From positions 310,001 through 374,000 of the forward strand of contig JAHCBC010000003.1 of assembly GCA_019634595.1 (NCBI GenBank): a stretch of 64,000 bases of DNA, written 5' to 3'. Both the position numbers and the translations under genes were made by a program. The notes beneath the pieces are model-generated. The model worked only from the letters and a program-made list of their open reading frames with translations, was not told where the DNA came from and did no database searches. Numbering within the stretch: the first letter of the stretch is position 1; each line of letters opens with the position of its first letter. The stretch comes from Akkermansiaceae bacterium (lineage in GTDB: Bacteria > Verrucomicrobiota > Verrucomicrobiia > Verrucomicrobiales > Akkermansiaceae). Positions 55,930 through 64,000 of the stretch are shown one piece after another.

Positions 55930-58140
55930 TCAGCGCGTGCGCTTCAGCTCGAACTGCTTCCCTGCGAGGGCTTCCTTCGCCATGGCACCCCAAGGGGTGG
56001 GGGTGTATTTCCAGTCGGAGATCATGACCGGTGAGGCCCCGGGGTGGAAGCACCAGCCGGTCCAGTTCAGCTTGTGCTTCTGGATGAAGCCGAGCATATC
56101 CGGCACCCAGGTTTCCGGTGCCTCCTGGGCTTCCTTGGGGATGAAGTCGAGGATCTTGGTGTCAGCACCGACCTCACCGACGAGGATGGGATGCTTTTCC
56201 GAGACGGCCAGCATGAGCTTCTCCCAGTCCTTGTGCCAGTTGTAGATGTGCCAGCCGTAGATGATGCCGTTGCCACCGCGGTCATCCAGCGCGTAGCCAT
56301 CGACGATGCCGCGCAGGTCGCTGGACCAGGTGAGTCCGCCGACGACGACGAGGTTCTTCGCGCCGGTGCTGCGGACGGCGTCCAGCAGGGCCTGCATGCC
56401 CACGGATTCAAAGCCCTGGTTCTTCTTCTTCTCCTCTTCGGAAAGGAAGGCGGACTCATCCGTGATCTTGCCCTGGTTGGCGACGAAGCCGCCATCCCGC
56501 CAGACCTTCCAGTCGATGCCGTATGGCTCGTTGAAGAGATCGAAGATGACCGCCGGGTGATCCTTGTAACGCTCGGCGGCGTCCTTCCAGAAGTCCGCGT
56601 GCTCCTGCTTCGGAGCGCGGAAGCGGTGGAGGTCCAGCACCAGGTAGCCACCGCGGTTGGCGGTGAGGGTGATGATCTGGTCGATGCGCTCGCGGTATTC
56701 CTTGCCACCGTCCTTCTGCATGGGGCTGCGGCCGAACCAGAACATCTCGTTCATCGGCAGGCGCAGGCAGTTGGCCTTCCATTCGTCGAGCGCGACCACC
56801 GTGCTTTTCAGCACCTGCTTATCATGCGGCAGGGTTTCCAGACCGCCGGGGTTCACGCCCTGGAGCCAGACTTCCTTTCCGGAGGGATCATGCAGGCGGT
56901 TGCCCACCACTTTGAGCGGCTGCGGCCACTTGTCCTTCTTCGGCTCCTCGAAATCCACGTGGCGCATGCGCTCCGCCTCCTCATTCGCCCGCTGCTGGGC
57001 GTAGAGGATCTCCGGATCGGTCGGCTTGAGGACCATGTCGTCGATGTCGAAGGTTCCGGTGGTGACCTGGAACAGGGACGGCATCAGGACAAGGGTGACG
57101 GCACCCTCCGGCACCAGGAAGCTCTTGTTGCGCTCCACCCAGCCATCGGTGTCCTTCTGGGTGGGGGCTGGCGGCGGAGTGCCGATCTTTTTGCCACCGG
57201 CGTCATGCCACTCCATCATGATGCGCGCGTCGAACCACGGCATCTTGCCCTTCTTCAGGCCGGTGACGCGCTGCTTCCAGGAAAGCTCCAGCGCCTTCAC
57301 ATCCGCCGGGACGTCCACCGTGCGGTAGAGGGAGACCATCCTGTCAGGCGCGGGGGACTTCATCGTGGCGTAGCGGTTCGCGCCCTCCTGGCTCCATTCC
57401 TTGTCACCCTTCAGCACGCCCCAGCCCTCCGGGCCGCCGGCTTTGCCTTTTGATTCCGTCTGGAAGTCGCCGTTGGTGATGAGGTTGCCCGTGGCGGCCA
57501 GCAACTCGGCTGCCTTTGCCTGGCGCTTCGCGGCGGTTTCGGCGGCCTTGCGGGCGCGTTCCTCATCCTTCGCCTTCTTTTCTTCCTCCAGGGGCTTCGG
57601 ATCGGTTTTCTCGATGGAGATGTCGTCCAGATCGAAGGTGCCTGCCTCCGCCTGGAACAGGGCGGGCATGAACTTCAGGTAGACCGCATCCTGCGGGACG
57701 AGAAAGGAGGTGCTTTTCTCCACCCAGCCGTCGGTGTCGCGGTTGGTGGCGGGGGCAGAGGGGGTGCCGGCAACCTTCAGGCGTTCCGCATTTGAAAATT
57801 CCAGCATGATCCGGGCGTCGAACCACTTCTGCTTGCCCACCTTCAGGCCGGTCACCCGCTGCTTCCACTTCAACTCCAGCGCGCGGGTGCCTTCCGGGAT
57901 CTTGTATTCCTGGTAGAGCATCACGTTCGTGCCCGGAGCGGGGCTGGCAAGACGGAGGAAACGGTTCGCGTCTTCCTTTTCCCAAGTGCCGCCCGCACCC
58001 GGCTTCGCCCAATCCGCCGGCCACTCCCCCTCCCCTGATTTCTCAAAGTCCCCGTTCGACACGAGGTTGGCACCAAAGGCCGCTGATCCGAGCAGGGCGA
58101 CCGCAGCGAGGGTGGAAAGGAATCCGGATGGAAGTTTCAT
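55930..58140 (-). CDS. Secreted glycoside hydrolase family 5 enzyme with duplicated N-terminal carbohydrate-binding-like domain
   Basis: This 736-residue secreted enzyme probably acts on beta-glucans or mannans. After the signal peptide (about 1-23) come two copies of a jelly-roll-like domain (about 24-180 and 215-375). Each has NGDF, a WKQRVTGLK block, WFDARIM, DTDGWVE, and FDxDD near the end. A Lys/Glu/Ala-rich helix ([20 protein letters not shown], about 182-210) sits between them. The GH5 barrel (about 400-730) starts near [12 protein letters not shown], with the acid/base E538 in FDLFNEPYG and the nucleophile E656 in ILVGEVGAD. The repeated domain resembles CBM4/9-like modules. Substrate cannot be assigned from sequence alone. 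Confidence 0.9.
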   Translation of the reverse strand: MKLPSGFLSTLAAVALLGSAAFGANLVSNGDFEKSGEGEWPADWAKPGAGGTWEKEDANRFLRLASPAPGTNVMLYQEYKIPEGTRALELKWKQRVTGLKVGKQKWFDARIMLEFSNAERLKVAGTPSAPATNRDTDGWVEKSTSFLVPQDAVYLKFMPALFQAEAGTFDLDDISIEKTDPKPLEEEKKAKDEERARKAAETAAKRQAKAAELLAATGNLITNGDFQTESKGKAGGPEGWGVLKGDKEWSQEGANRYATMKSPAPDRMVSLYRTVDVPADVKALELSWKQRVTGLKKGKMPWFDARIMMEWHDAGGKKIGTPPPAPTQKDTDGWVERNKSFLVPEGAVTLVLMPSLFQVTTGTFDIDDMVLKPTDPEILYAQQRANEEAERMRHVDFEEPKKDKWPQPLKVVGNRLHDPSGKEVWLQGVNPGGLETLPHDKQVLKSTVVALDEWKANCLRLPMNEMFWFGRSPMQKDGGKEYRERIDQIITLTANRGGYLVLDLHRFRAPKQEHADFWKDAAERYKDHPAVIFDLFNEPYGIDWKVWRDGGFVANQGKITDESAFLSEEEKKKNQGFESVGMQALLDAVRSTGAKNLVVVGGLTWSSDLRGIVDGYALDDRGGNGIIYGWHIYNWHKDWEKLMLAVSEKHPILVGEVGADTKILDFIPKEAQEAPETWVPDMLGFIQKHKLNWTGWCFHPGASPVMISDWKYTPTPWGAMAKEALAGKQFELKRTR

Positions 58141-58320
58141 GAATGGGAAATGGTTTTTCGGGTGAGGGGTCGGCCCCTGGATCGGTGAAAAATGGAATCA
58201 TCCGGATTTATTGGCAAGAACCCGATTGGGTAGTACGGGAGGCGACCTTCCGTGATAGAACGGCACTCCACGGGATGATCGTGCTTTCCTTGGGATATCC
58301 TGCCATCATCCTGCTGTCCG

Positions 58321-59334
58321 ATGGCCGCCTCCTACTCACCCCCTTTCGTGATCACTTCCGGCATCCTGTCGGCGGTCGCGGAGATCGCCGCGGAGGTAGG
58401 CAGGCTGGGTGGGATGCCGGGCAACGGGATCGCCCCCAAGCTGCGGCGGCAGAACCGCATCCGCAGCATCCACGCCTCCTTGGCGATCGAAAACAACACG
58501 CTCACCCTGGACCAGGTCACCGCAGTGGTGGCAGGCAGACGGGTTCTCGGCCCACCAGGTGAGATTCTCGAAGTCCGGAACGCTTTCGCCGCGTATGAGG
58601 AAATGCACGAGTGGAGTCCCCACTCCGTGAAGGATCTGCTCTCCGCCCACCGGATGCTGCTCGGAGGTTTGGCTGGCGACGCAGGGAAGTTCCGCACGCG
58701 TTCGGTCGGAATCGCACAAGGAAAGCAGATCGTCCATCTGGCTCCACCGTCCGAAGGAGTGCCGGGACTGATAAAAGATCTCATCGGATGGCTCAAGCGG
58801 ACGGACACGCATCCCCTCGTCGCGAGCTGCGTTTTCCACTACGAACTGGAGTTCATCCACCCCTTCGTGGATGGCAACGGTCGCATGGGACGGCTATGGC
58901 AAACGCTGATCCTCAGCCGCTGGAATACCCTCTTCGCCTACCTACCGGTGGAAACAGTCATCCGGGACCGCCAGGATGCCTACTACCGGGTGCTTGCCCT
59001 GTGCGACAAGGCGGGAAACTCCACGGCATTCATTGAATTTCTGCTGGATGCTCTGCTGACCGCGCTTCTCGAGATCTCCTCCACCGACCAAGTCACCGAC
59101 CAAGTCACCGACCAAGTCAGATCACTCCTTTCCGCCATTGGCGGCGACACCCTGAGCGCGGTGAAGTGCATGGAGCGGCTGGGGCTTTCCCACCGTCCCA
59201 CCTTCCGGATGAACTATCTGGCTCCGGCGCTTTCCGGGGGATGGATCGAATATGCCATTCCATCGAAGCCTCGCAGCCGGCTGCAGAAATATCGGCTCAC
59301 CGAAAAGGGAAGCGCGTTACCACGACGCTCCTGA
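58321..59334 (+). CDS. Fic-domain protein with N-terminal inhibitory helix and 12-bp repeat
   Basis: This putative AMPylase/toxin has 337 residues. The Fic motif HPFVDGNGRMGR spans residues 180-191 (H180 catalytic). The inhibitory motif (S/T)xxxE(G/N) is present as S53-L-A-I-E57-N58, so activity is likely self-blocked (class II). A winged-helix-like tail (about 265-337) with SAVKCMERLGLSHRPTFRMN follows a repeat TDQVTDQVTDQV (12-bp units from about 59087). That tail pattern is common in Fic proteins of many bacteria. It converges with a PEP-CTERM gene. The start ATG at 58321 is followed by MAASYSPPFVITSGILSA, a normal Fic N-terminus. Confidence 0.92.
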   Translation: MAASYSPPFVITSGILSAVAEIAAEVGRLGGMPGNGIAPKLRRQNRIRSIHASLAIENNTLTLDQVTAVVAGRRVLGPPGEILEVRNAFAAYEEMHEWSPHSVKDLLSAHRMLLGGLAGDAGKFRTRSVGIAQGKQIVHLAPPSEGVPGLIKDLIGWLKRTDTHPLVASCVFHYELEFIHPFVDGNGRMGRLWQTLILSRWNTLFAYLPVETVIRDRQDAYYRVLALCDKAGNSTAFIEFLLDALLTALLEISSTDQVTDQVTDQVRSLLSAIGGDTLSAVKCMERLGLSHRPTFRMNYLAPALSGGWIEYAIPSKPRSRLQKYRLTEKGSALPRRS

Positions 59335-59340
59335 AGAAGC

Positions 59341-60015
59341 TCAGGCCCGCCGGCGCAGCAGGAGGATGGCGCCGAGAATCCCCAGCAGGCCCGCCGGACC
59401 CGGTTCCGGGACGACCGCCACCGACATCTCCCCCACCTTCACGCCCACATCGCCGCCCGGACCACCGATGAAGGCGATGAGATCCAGCTTGCTGCCAGCC
59501 GCACCGAGCGGGGCGATGGTGAACGCCCCTTTCGAAATGGCCACGGAATCGATGCCATTTCCTCCGACGAGGATGTCGAGGAACTCGGGCGAGTCGTAGG
59601 TATCGAAAGCGGTCACCAGTTCCGACTCGGTGTAGGCGAAGAGATCCTCCACCTTCAGGCCGACACCGGTACCGCTCTGCAACGCGATGACGAAGCTCCG
59701 GTCCACGAGCGCGTTGCCGGAGTCATAGGTATTGATCCTGCCGAAGTAGGACCAGGCAACGTAGTCCTCCAGCGGCGGCGGGGAGAAAACCTCCGTGAAG
59801 CCGAGACCGGTGGAACCGGACATGATGCCGTCCAACTGCCCGCCGGTGCTCATGCCACCTGCATAAAACTGCATGAAGGCGGACTGGCCGGTGAGTTCGT
59901 AGTTTCCATCAAGCGGCGAGTCGAGGCTCACACCGATGGTGACGTCATTCTGCGCCTGCAAGGCAAGCGGGGTGAAACAAGCTGCGGCAAGCAGCAGGGC
60001 GAGGGGTGATTTCAT
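59341..60015 (-). CDS. PEP-CTERM-sorted secreted protein
   Basis: This 224-residue protein has a signal peptide (SPLALLLAAACFTPLALQA), a beta-rich middle part without a known fold, and a clear C-terminal PEP-CTERM sorting tail: VPEPGPAGLLGILGAILLLR then RRA. This predicts processing by an exosortase system and surface or matrix display. Such proteins are abundant in EPS-forming Verrucomicrobia. It overlaps nothing; only 6 bp separate its stop from the Fic gene's stop on the other strand. Confidence 0.9.
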   Translation of the reverse strand: MKSPLALLLAAACFTPLALQAQNDVTIGVSLDSPLDGNYELTGQSAFMQFYAGGMSTGGQLDGIMSGSTGLGFTEVFSPPPLEDYVAWSYFGRINTYDSGNALVDRSFVIALQSGTGVGLKVEDLFAYTESELVTAFDTYDSPEFLDILVGGNGIDSVAISKGAFTIAPLGAAGSKLDLIAFIGGPGGDVGVKVGEMSVAVVPEPGPAGLLGILGAILLLRRRA

Positions 60016-60225
60016 AACCGGGGGGAGTTACGATCAAGGCGTATAACCCACACCCCCGGGTGGGATCAATCCCTTAATTGATAAGGAAACCCTGATGATT
60101 CGCCATCAAAAGATGCCCCTCTGAACTCCGACAATCCTATGCCAGCAAGAATCCCAATGGACATGAATGTTTCTTGCCGCCTCGCAGCTCATGACACACC
60201 ATCCGATCTGACGAATCATTTATCC

Positions 60226-62310
60226 ATGTCATCCACAAATCCTCCCAGAGTCTTTGTAAGTTATGCGCATCATGATGCGGATCTCAAGAGGCAGTTCGAT
60301 ACTAACCTCAGGGTTATGCAGCGGCAGGGCATCATCGAGCAATGGACGGACGGCGAGATCCAACCGGGCGACCATTGGGAAAAGTCCATCACCGATGCAA
60401 TGATGGCCTCACAGGTGATCATCTTTCTGGTGAGCAACAATTTTCTGGACTCCGAGTTCATCCGCAACGTGGAGGCTCCGATCGCGATGCAACTGATGAA
60501 CGAAGGAAAAGCAGTCATCGTCCCCGTCCTCCTCAGGACAACTCCCGGCTGGAAGAAAGAACAGTGGTATTGCCTCCAGGCTCTTCCCAGCGAAGTGAAA
60601 CCTGTCGAAGACAAACGCTGGATCAACCCGGCTGAAGCATTCGCAGATGTCGAACGACACCTGAGGGAAATGATCGAACTTCTCCCGGACAAGCTGGGCG
60701 TCAGGCCCCGCCCTGCACCAGAGGAAACCGTACGACCTCAAATTCAACCAAACACAGGTAACAGCCCTGACGTTCCTGTCGCCTTGGATAAAAGTTGGAG
60801 AGCACCCCGAAAAAGCAGAAAACGGCTGGTCGCAGGATCCTTGCTACTCGCTTGCGCCGTAGGCGTAACTCTGGCGGCCGCATACTTTTCGAAGTCAGCT
60901 AACGGGAATGCCTCTCATTTCAAGCCTGCAAACCATGACAAAACCGCGCCATTTGTTAATAGCCTGGGGATGAGATTTGTCGTTCTACCCGACTCCCAGA
61001 TTCTTTGCAGCATCTGGGAACTGAGAGTCGACGACTTCAGGATCTTCGCTGATTCGGGGACCTATCCGATCACGACCCGGATGCAAACCCACGAAACCGA
61101 CGACAAGGACGGGACGGCGAAATGGGCGAATTTCGGCCGGAGTTGGCAAAGCCCCGGATTCTACCAAAACGGTAACCATCCCGTGGTAGGCATCAGCCTG
61201 GCAGATGCGGCGAAATTCTGCGATTGGCTCACCACAAGGGAGAAAAAACAAAAGACCATTCCAGAGGGCTTCAGATATCGCGTCATCAGGGACTCGGAAT
61301 GGAGCTTGGCGGCAGGGGATACGATTTATCCGTGGAATCCTTACGAAATCTCTCCTTCCAGGCGGGGAAATTACGGCAACCTGAAACTGAACTTTGAACA
61401 GACCCCTTCAGCCAGCGGAGATGGGGCGGAAATAACAGCACCTGTAGGTTCATATGATCCAAATCCACTGGGAATCTTTGATCTCGGAGGCAACGTCACC
61501 GAAATCTGCGACACTCCCTATGACAGGAGTCTCAACCATCCATACGTCTATCGGAGGCACCCGGAGATCGACCATTCGAACACGGGTGTGGTATGTGCGA
61601 GAGGAGGTTCTTGGTTATCCTCGGACGATATCGGTGTAAGCACCGACCTGCGATGGCCACTCGCCCGTGAAGGTGCCACCTCTATCATGGGATACAGGAT
61701 TGTTCTGGCACCCGATGACAACGCCTCGAAAGCCGAAGATCAACGCACAATTGTTTCCGTCCCCATCCCACCCGAGAAGCAATTTTTTGACATGACCCAT
61801 CCTGATGCACTCAAAGGATTTGCCTTCCTAATTCCCCTCGCCGAGCAACCGAAGGATTTCGAGGCGACTGTGGGTTACTGTTTGATCGGGATGCCTGAGA
61901 AAGAAGTAGGATTCGGAATCGCTTTCAATTTCAGAACAGGTGCAAATGCGAGATCGGGATATCGGGCTTTTGTGAGCCATGCTCAGCTGCCTGGTTGGGG
62001 CAGTGGCTACTATGATGCATCCGGAGGTTATCAGGCGGAACCTTTCGTGAAAATCAATAGGGGCATGATTCGCACCGACGGTTCCCTGAATCGATTCAGA
62101 GTATCCGTGCATGGCAATCGAATGAAGGTCTACAGCAACGATTGCCTGATCGGAGAGCGAGAATTTGATGCGGCAACACTGGCCGGAGATTTATCGCTGT
62201 TCGCTCAATTGGCTCCATACGGAAATGTGCCCGAACAACCTCTGGATGCATCTACCGGCCCGAAAGGTATTGATTTTCAGCACATCGACGTACATACACT
62301 CGACCCCTGA
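60226..62310 (+). CDS. TIR-domain membrane protein with FGE-sulfatase domain
   Basis: I chose the ATG at 60226 (MSSTNPPRVFVSYAHHDADL); an open stretch back to 60139 has weak coding character. The 694-residue protein has a TIR domain (about 1-150) with FVSYAHHD, FLVSNNFLDSEFIRNVEAPI (E83 is the putative NADase glutamate) and AVIVPVLLRTT. One transmembrane helix follows (LVAGSLLLACAVGVTLAAAY, 201-220), then an FGE-sulfatase/SUMF-like domain (about 241-500) with NPLGIFDLGGNVTEICD and CARGGSWLSS. A beta-rich C-terminal domain (about 515-694) looks like a concanavalin-type fold. The DNA is visibly AT-richer than its neighbours. TIR and FGE domains each occur in bacterial defence or signalling proteins; the combination is unusual to me. 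Function unknown. Confidence 0.85.
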   Translation: MSSTNPPRVFVSYAHHDADLKRQFDTNLRVMQRQGIIEQWTDGEIQPGDHWEKSITDAMMASQVIIFLVSNNFLDSEFIRNVEAPIAMQLMNEGKAVIVPVLLRTTPGWKKEQWYCLQALPSEVKPVEDKRWINPAEAFADVERHLREMIELLPDKLGVRPRPAPEETVRPQIQPNTGNSPDVPVALDKSWRAPRKSRKRLVAGSLLLACAVGVTLAAAYFSKSANGNASHFKPANHDKTAPFVNSLGMRFVVLPDSQILCSIWELRVDDFRIFADSGTYPITTRMQTHETDDKDGTAKWANFGRSWQSPGFYQNGNHPVVGISLADAAKFCDWLTTREKKQKTIPEGFRYRVIRDSEWSLAAGDTIYPWNPYEISPSRRGNYGNLKLNFEQTPSASGDGAEITAPVGSYDPNPLGIFDLGGNVTEICDTPYDRSLNHPYVYRRHPEIDHSNTGVVCARGGSWLSSDDIGVSTDLRWPLAREGATSIMGYRIVLAPDDNASKAEDQRTIVSVPIPPEKQFFDMTHPDALKGFAFLIPLAEQPKDFEATVGYCLIGMPEKEVGFGIAFNFRTGANARSGYRAFVSHAQLPGWGSGYYDASGGYQAEPFVKINRGMIRTDGSLNRFRVSVHGNRMKVYSNDCLIGEREFDAATLAGDLSLFAQLAPYGNVPEQPLDASTGPKGIDFQHIDVHTLDP

Positions 62311-62324
62311 GGCCAGCTTCTCTC

Positions 62325-62552
62325 CCAGGGTCCCTACATTAGGGAGAAATCCAACCGCAGATGAACAGGATTGACGCAGATGAATATCAGGATGGATCTG
62401 GAACCCGCCCCCCAACCGACAACTTCGGTTACAAAAGTCCGAGGCGTAAGATGAAAACAGAAATTTTCCGTTAATCTGCGTACATCCCGTTCATCTGCGG
62501 TTGAAAAATGCAGGGATCAGGGAACTGCCCATCCCTAATGTAGGAACCCTGG
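62325..62552. mobile_element. MITE-like nested inverted-repeat element downstream of the TIR-FGE gene
   Basis: Outer arms (62325-62345 and 62532-62552) match at 20 of 21 positions after reverse complementation (CCAGGGT... / ...ACCCTGG). Inside them lie inner arms of 32 bp (62353-62384 and 62471-62502; 28 of 32 identical) built on AACCGCAGATGAAC and CGCAGAT words. In the centre AACCGA-N5-TCGGTT (62414-62430) forms a hairpin. No ORF is present. The layout suggests a non-autonomous element or large RNA hairpin. It covers most of the 272-bp gap before the helicase gene. Confidence 0.75.
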
Positions 62553-62582
62553 CTTCTCTCCCCCGATTTAGTCCTTGCCTTC

Positions 62583-63989
62583 CTAGCTCCTCTTCTTGCG
62601 GAATTTCGCAAACGGTCCGTCTACCGACCGCCGGTCCGGCGCAGGGTGTCCGGAAGTTTCGTTGCCCGGGGAAGACTGCATTCCGGTGTCAGGCTTTGCC
62701 TTCGGCGCGCCGGGTTTGGTCTCCTTGCGGAACTTTCCGGGGGCAGCGTGACCGGGTTTCGCGGCGGCGGCTTTCTTCGCCTCCATGTCGCGGGTGCGTT
62801 TCCGCCAGTCGCGCTTCGCGGGCTTTTCACCGGCGGCGGGAGGTTGCGAGCGGGCGTGGTAGTTGAAATTTTTCAGCCGCTTCCGCGGTAGCTTCATGCC
62901 GATGGCCATCTCCAGGATGTGGAGGAGATTGAGATCCCCCGGCGGCACGAAGCTGATGGCCTCCCCCGTCATCTCCGCGCGCCCCGTCCGGCCGATGCGG
63001 TGGATGTAGTCCTCCGGGTTCACCGGGAAATCATGGTTCACCACATGGGTCACCCCCTCGATGTCGATGCCGCGGCCAACGATGTCGGTCGCCACCAGTA
63101 CGCGGACCTTTCCGTCCTTGAAATCCTGGAGCGCCTTGATGCGCTGTTCCTGGGAGCGGCTGGAGTGGAGCTTCGCCACCTGGACGCTCCCTTTCTGCAG
63201 CAGGTCGAAAACACGGTTCGCGCCGTCCTTCATCCGGGTGAAGACCAGCACCCTGGTGAAGCCGGGCTGCTTCAGCAGCTCCAGCAGCATGGGTCCCTTC
63301 AGATGGTTCGGCACCTCATAGATGGACTGCCTGACGGTATCCGCGGGGTTCGACTGGTCGCCGATGCGGACCATCTTCGGTTCATGCTGGAATCTGCGGG
63401 AAAGCCCCTCGATCTCCCTCGGGAAAGTGGCGGAGAACATGAGTGTCTGCCGCCGGGGCGGAAGGTTGGCGACGATGGTCTCGATGTCCTTCAGGAACCC
63501 CATGTCGAGCATGCGGTCCGCCTCATCCAGCACGAGGGTCTCGAGTTCGGAAAAATGCAGGTGCAGTTCCTTCGCCAGGTGCATGAGGCGTCCGGGCGTG
63601 GCGATGACGATGTGGACGCCTCTGCGGAGTGCCTTCAACTGGGCTTCCTCCTCCACCCCTCCGTAGATGGCGGCGGCGCGGATGGGCAGGTGCTCGCTGA
63701 AGGTGCGGATGTTCGAGTGGATCTGGAGGGCCAGCTCCCGGGTGGGGGCCAGGATGAGCGCCTTCGTGCCCCGGAGCTGCCCGTCAACATGCAGCAGGCG
63801 GTAACGGTTCAGCATGGGCAGCAGGAATGCGGCGGTCTTTCCGGTCCCGGTCTGGGCGATGGCGGTGACGTCACGGCCGCGCATGACGTGCGGGATGGCC
63901 GCCGCCTGGATGGGGGTGGGCTGGGTGTAGCCCGCCTTCCGGATGCCCCGGAGGATTTCCACATCGAGACCGAATTTGTCGAACGCCAT
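62583..63989 (-). CDS. DEAD-box RNA helicase, RhlE type
   Basis: This ATP-dependent RNA helicase has 468 residues from ATG 63987-63989 (MAFDKFGLDVEILRGIRKAG). Motifs are Q (YTQPTPIQAAAIP), I (AQTGTGKTAAF), Ia (PTRELALQ), Ib (TPGRLMHL), II (VLDEADRMLDMGF), III (MFSATFP), IV-V (VLVFTRMKDGANRVF; LVATDIVGRGIDIEGV) and VI (HRIGRTGRAE). A basic Lys/Pro-rich tail (about 390-468) follows the core, as in many RhlE-like proteins. It probably acts in ribosome assembly or mRNA turnover. Confidence 0.95.
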   Translation of the reverse strand: MAFDKFGLDVEILRGIRKAGYTQPTPIQAAAIPHVMRGRDVTAIAQTGTGKTAAFLLPMLNRYRLLHVDGQLRGTKALILAPTRELALQIHSNIRTFSEHLPIRAAAIYGGVEEEAQLKALRRGVHIVIATPGRLMHLAKELHLHFSELETLVLDEADRMLDMGFLKDIETIVANLPPRRQTLMFSATFPREIEGLSRRFQHEPKMVRIGDQSNPADTVRQSIYEVPNHLKGPMLLELLKQPGFTRVLVFTRMKDGANRVFDLLQKGSVQVAKLHSSRSQEQRIKALQDFKDGKVRVLVATDIVGRGIDIEGVTHVVNHDFPVNPEDYIHRIGRTGRAEMTGEAISFVPPGDLNLLHILEMAIGMKLPRKRLKNFNYHARSQPPAAGEKPAKRDWRKRTRDMEAKKAAAAKPGHAAPGKFRKETKPGAPKAKPDTGMQSSPGNETSGHPAPDRRSVDGPFAKFRKKRS

Positions 63990-64000
63990 GGCCGGAGGAT

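Noticed and set aside
58143..58320. Plus-strand open frame before the Fic gene.
   Set aside because: It has no recognisable domain, runs through into the Fic gene in a different frame, and begins inside the leader of the GH5 gene.

Overview
The window is a high-GC chromosomal segment of a bacterium that I place in the Verrucomicrobiota, most likely near Akkermansiaceae or Luteolibacter-type genera. The strongest reason is a five-gene operon at 30664-38019. Its gene order and protein features match the Amuc_1098-1102 pilus locus of Akkermansia muciniphila: a TPR-containing secretin, a Ca-loop protein, an Amuc_1100-like membrane-anchored protein, PilM and an Ig-like periplasmic protein. A PEP-CTERM protein, a TAT-exported Gfo/Idh/MocA oxidoreductase, GxxExxY and Uma2 proteins, and a pyruvate phosphate dikinase with Lys/Ala-rich tails fit the same placement. 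No rRNA, tRNA or CRISPR array was recognised.

Layout. 0-6.7 kb (minus strand): sucC, a VOC protein and sucD (cut by the window edge), then trpD, a CBM20-bearing malQ and an acetyltransferase. 6.8-10.5 kb: inverted 7-bp-period repeats, then a tandem pair of related secreted proteins (one short, one a 732-aa coiled-coil/TPR protein) and a lipoprotein. 10.5-13 kb: VF530-family protein, ilvA and a Uma2-like nuclease. 13-24.4 kb: a partial complex I operon, nuoG-H-I-(58-aa membrane protein)-J-K-L-M-N, interrupted between nuoK and nuoL by a GxxExxY gene bounded by inverted repeats. nuoA-F are not here. An acetyltransferase and a YcxB-like protein follow. 24.5-30.3 kb (minus): pyruvate phosphate dikinase, a secreted protein, and an open frame that joins dephospho-CoA kinase to Rho without a stop. 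A 28-unit heptamer array lies directly upstream of that frame. 30.6-38 kb (minus): the pilus operon.

38-48.3 kb: aroD, a DinG/XPD-type helicase, small secreted and lipoproteins, an RRM RNA-binding protein, a membrane-anchored helical protein, a TAT-exported dehydrogenase and recJ. 48.6-53.7 kb: dnaK, groES, groEL, then a polysaccharide-export-like protein and a Smr-domain protein. 53.7-58.1 kb (minus): a small lipoprotein, an RlmM/FtsJ-like methyltransferase, a STAS-like protein and a secreted GH5 glycoside hydrolase with a duplicated jelly-roll-type domain. 58.3-62.6 kb looks accessory: a self-inhibited Fic protein, a PEP-CTERM protein, an AT-richer TIR-transmembrane-FGE gene and a 228-bp nested inverted-repeat element. 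A DEAD-box RNA helicase ends the window.

The most interesting signals are: (i) a dispersed class of intergenic repeats with an exact 7-bp period but different words at different loci, three of them inside the nuo operon; (ii) the repeat-bounded GxxExxY unit inside the nuo operon; (iii) the TIR-TM-FGE protein beside a MITE-like element; (iv) the CoaE-Rho open frame; and (v) the Amuc_1100-type pilus operon. All calls were made by eye from the sequence. No database search, GC calculation or structure prediction was run.
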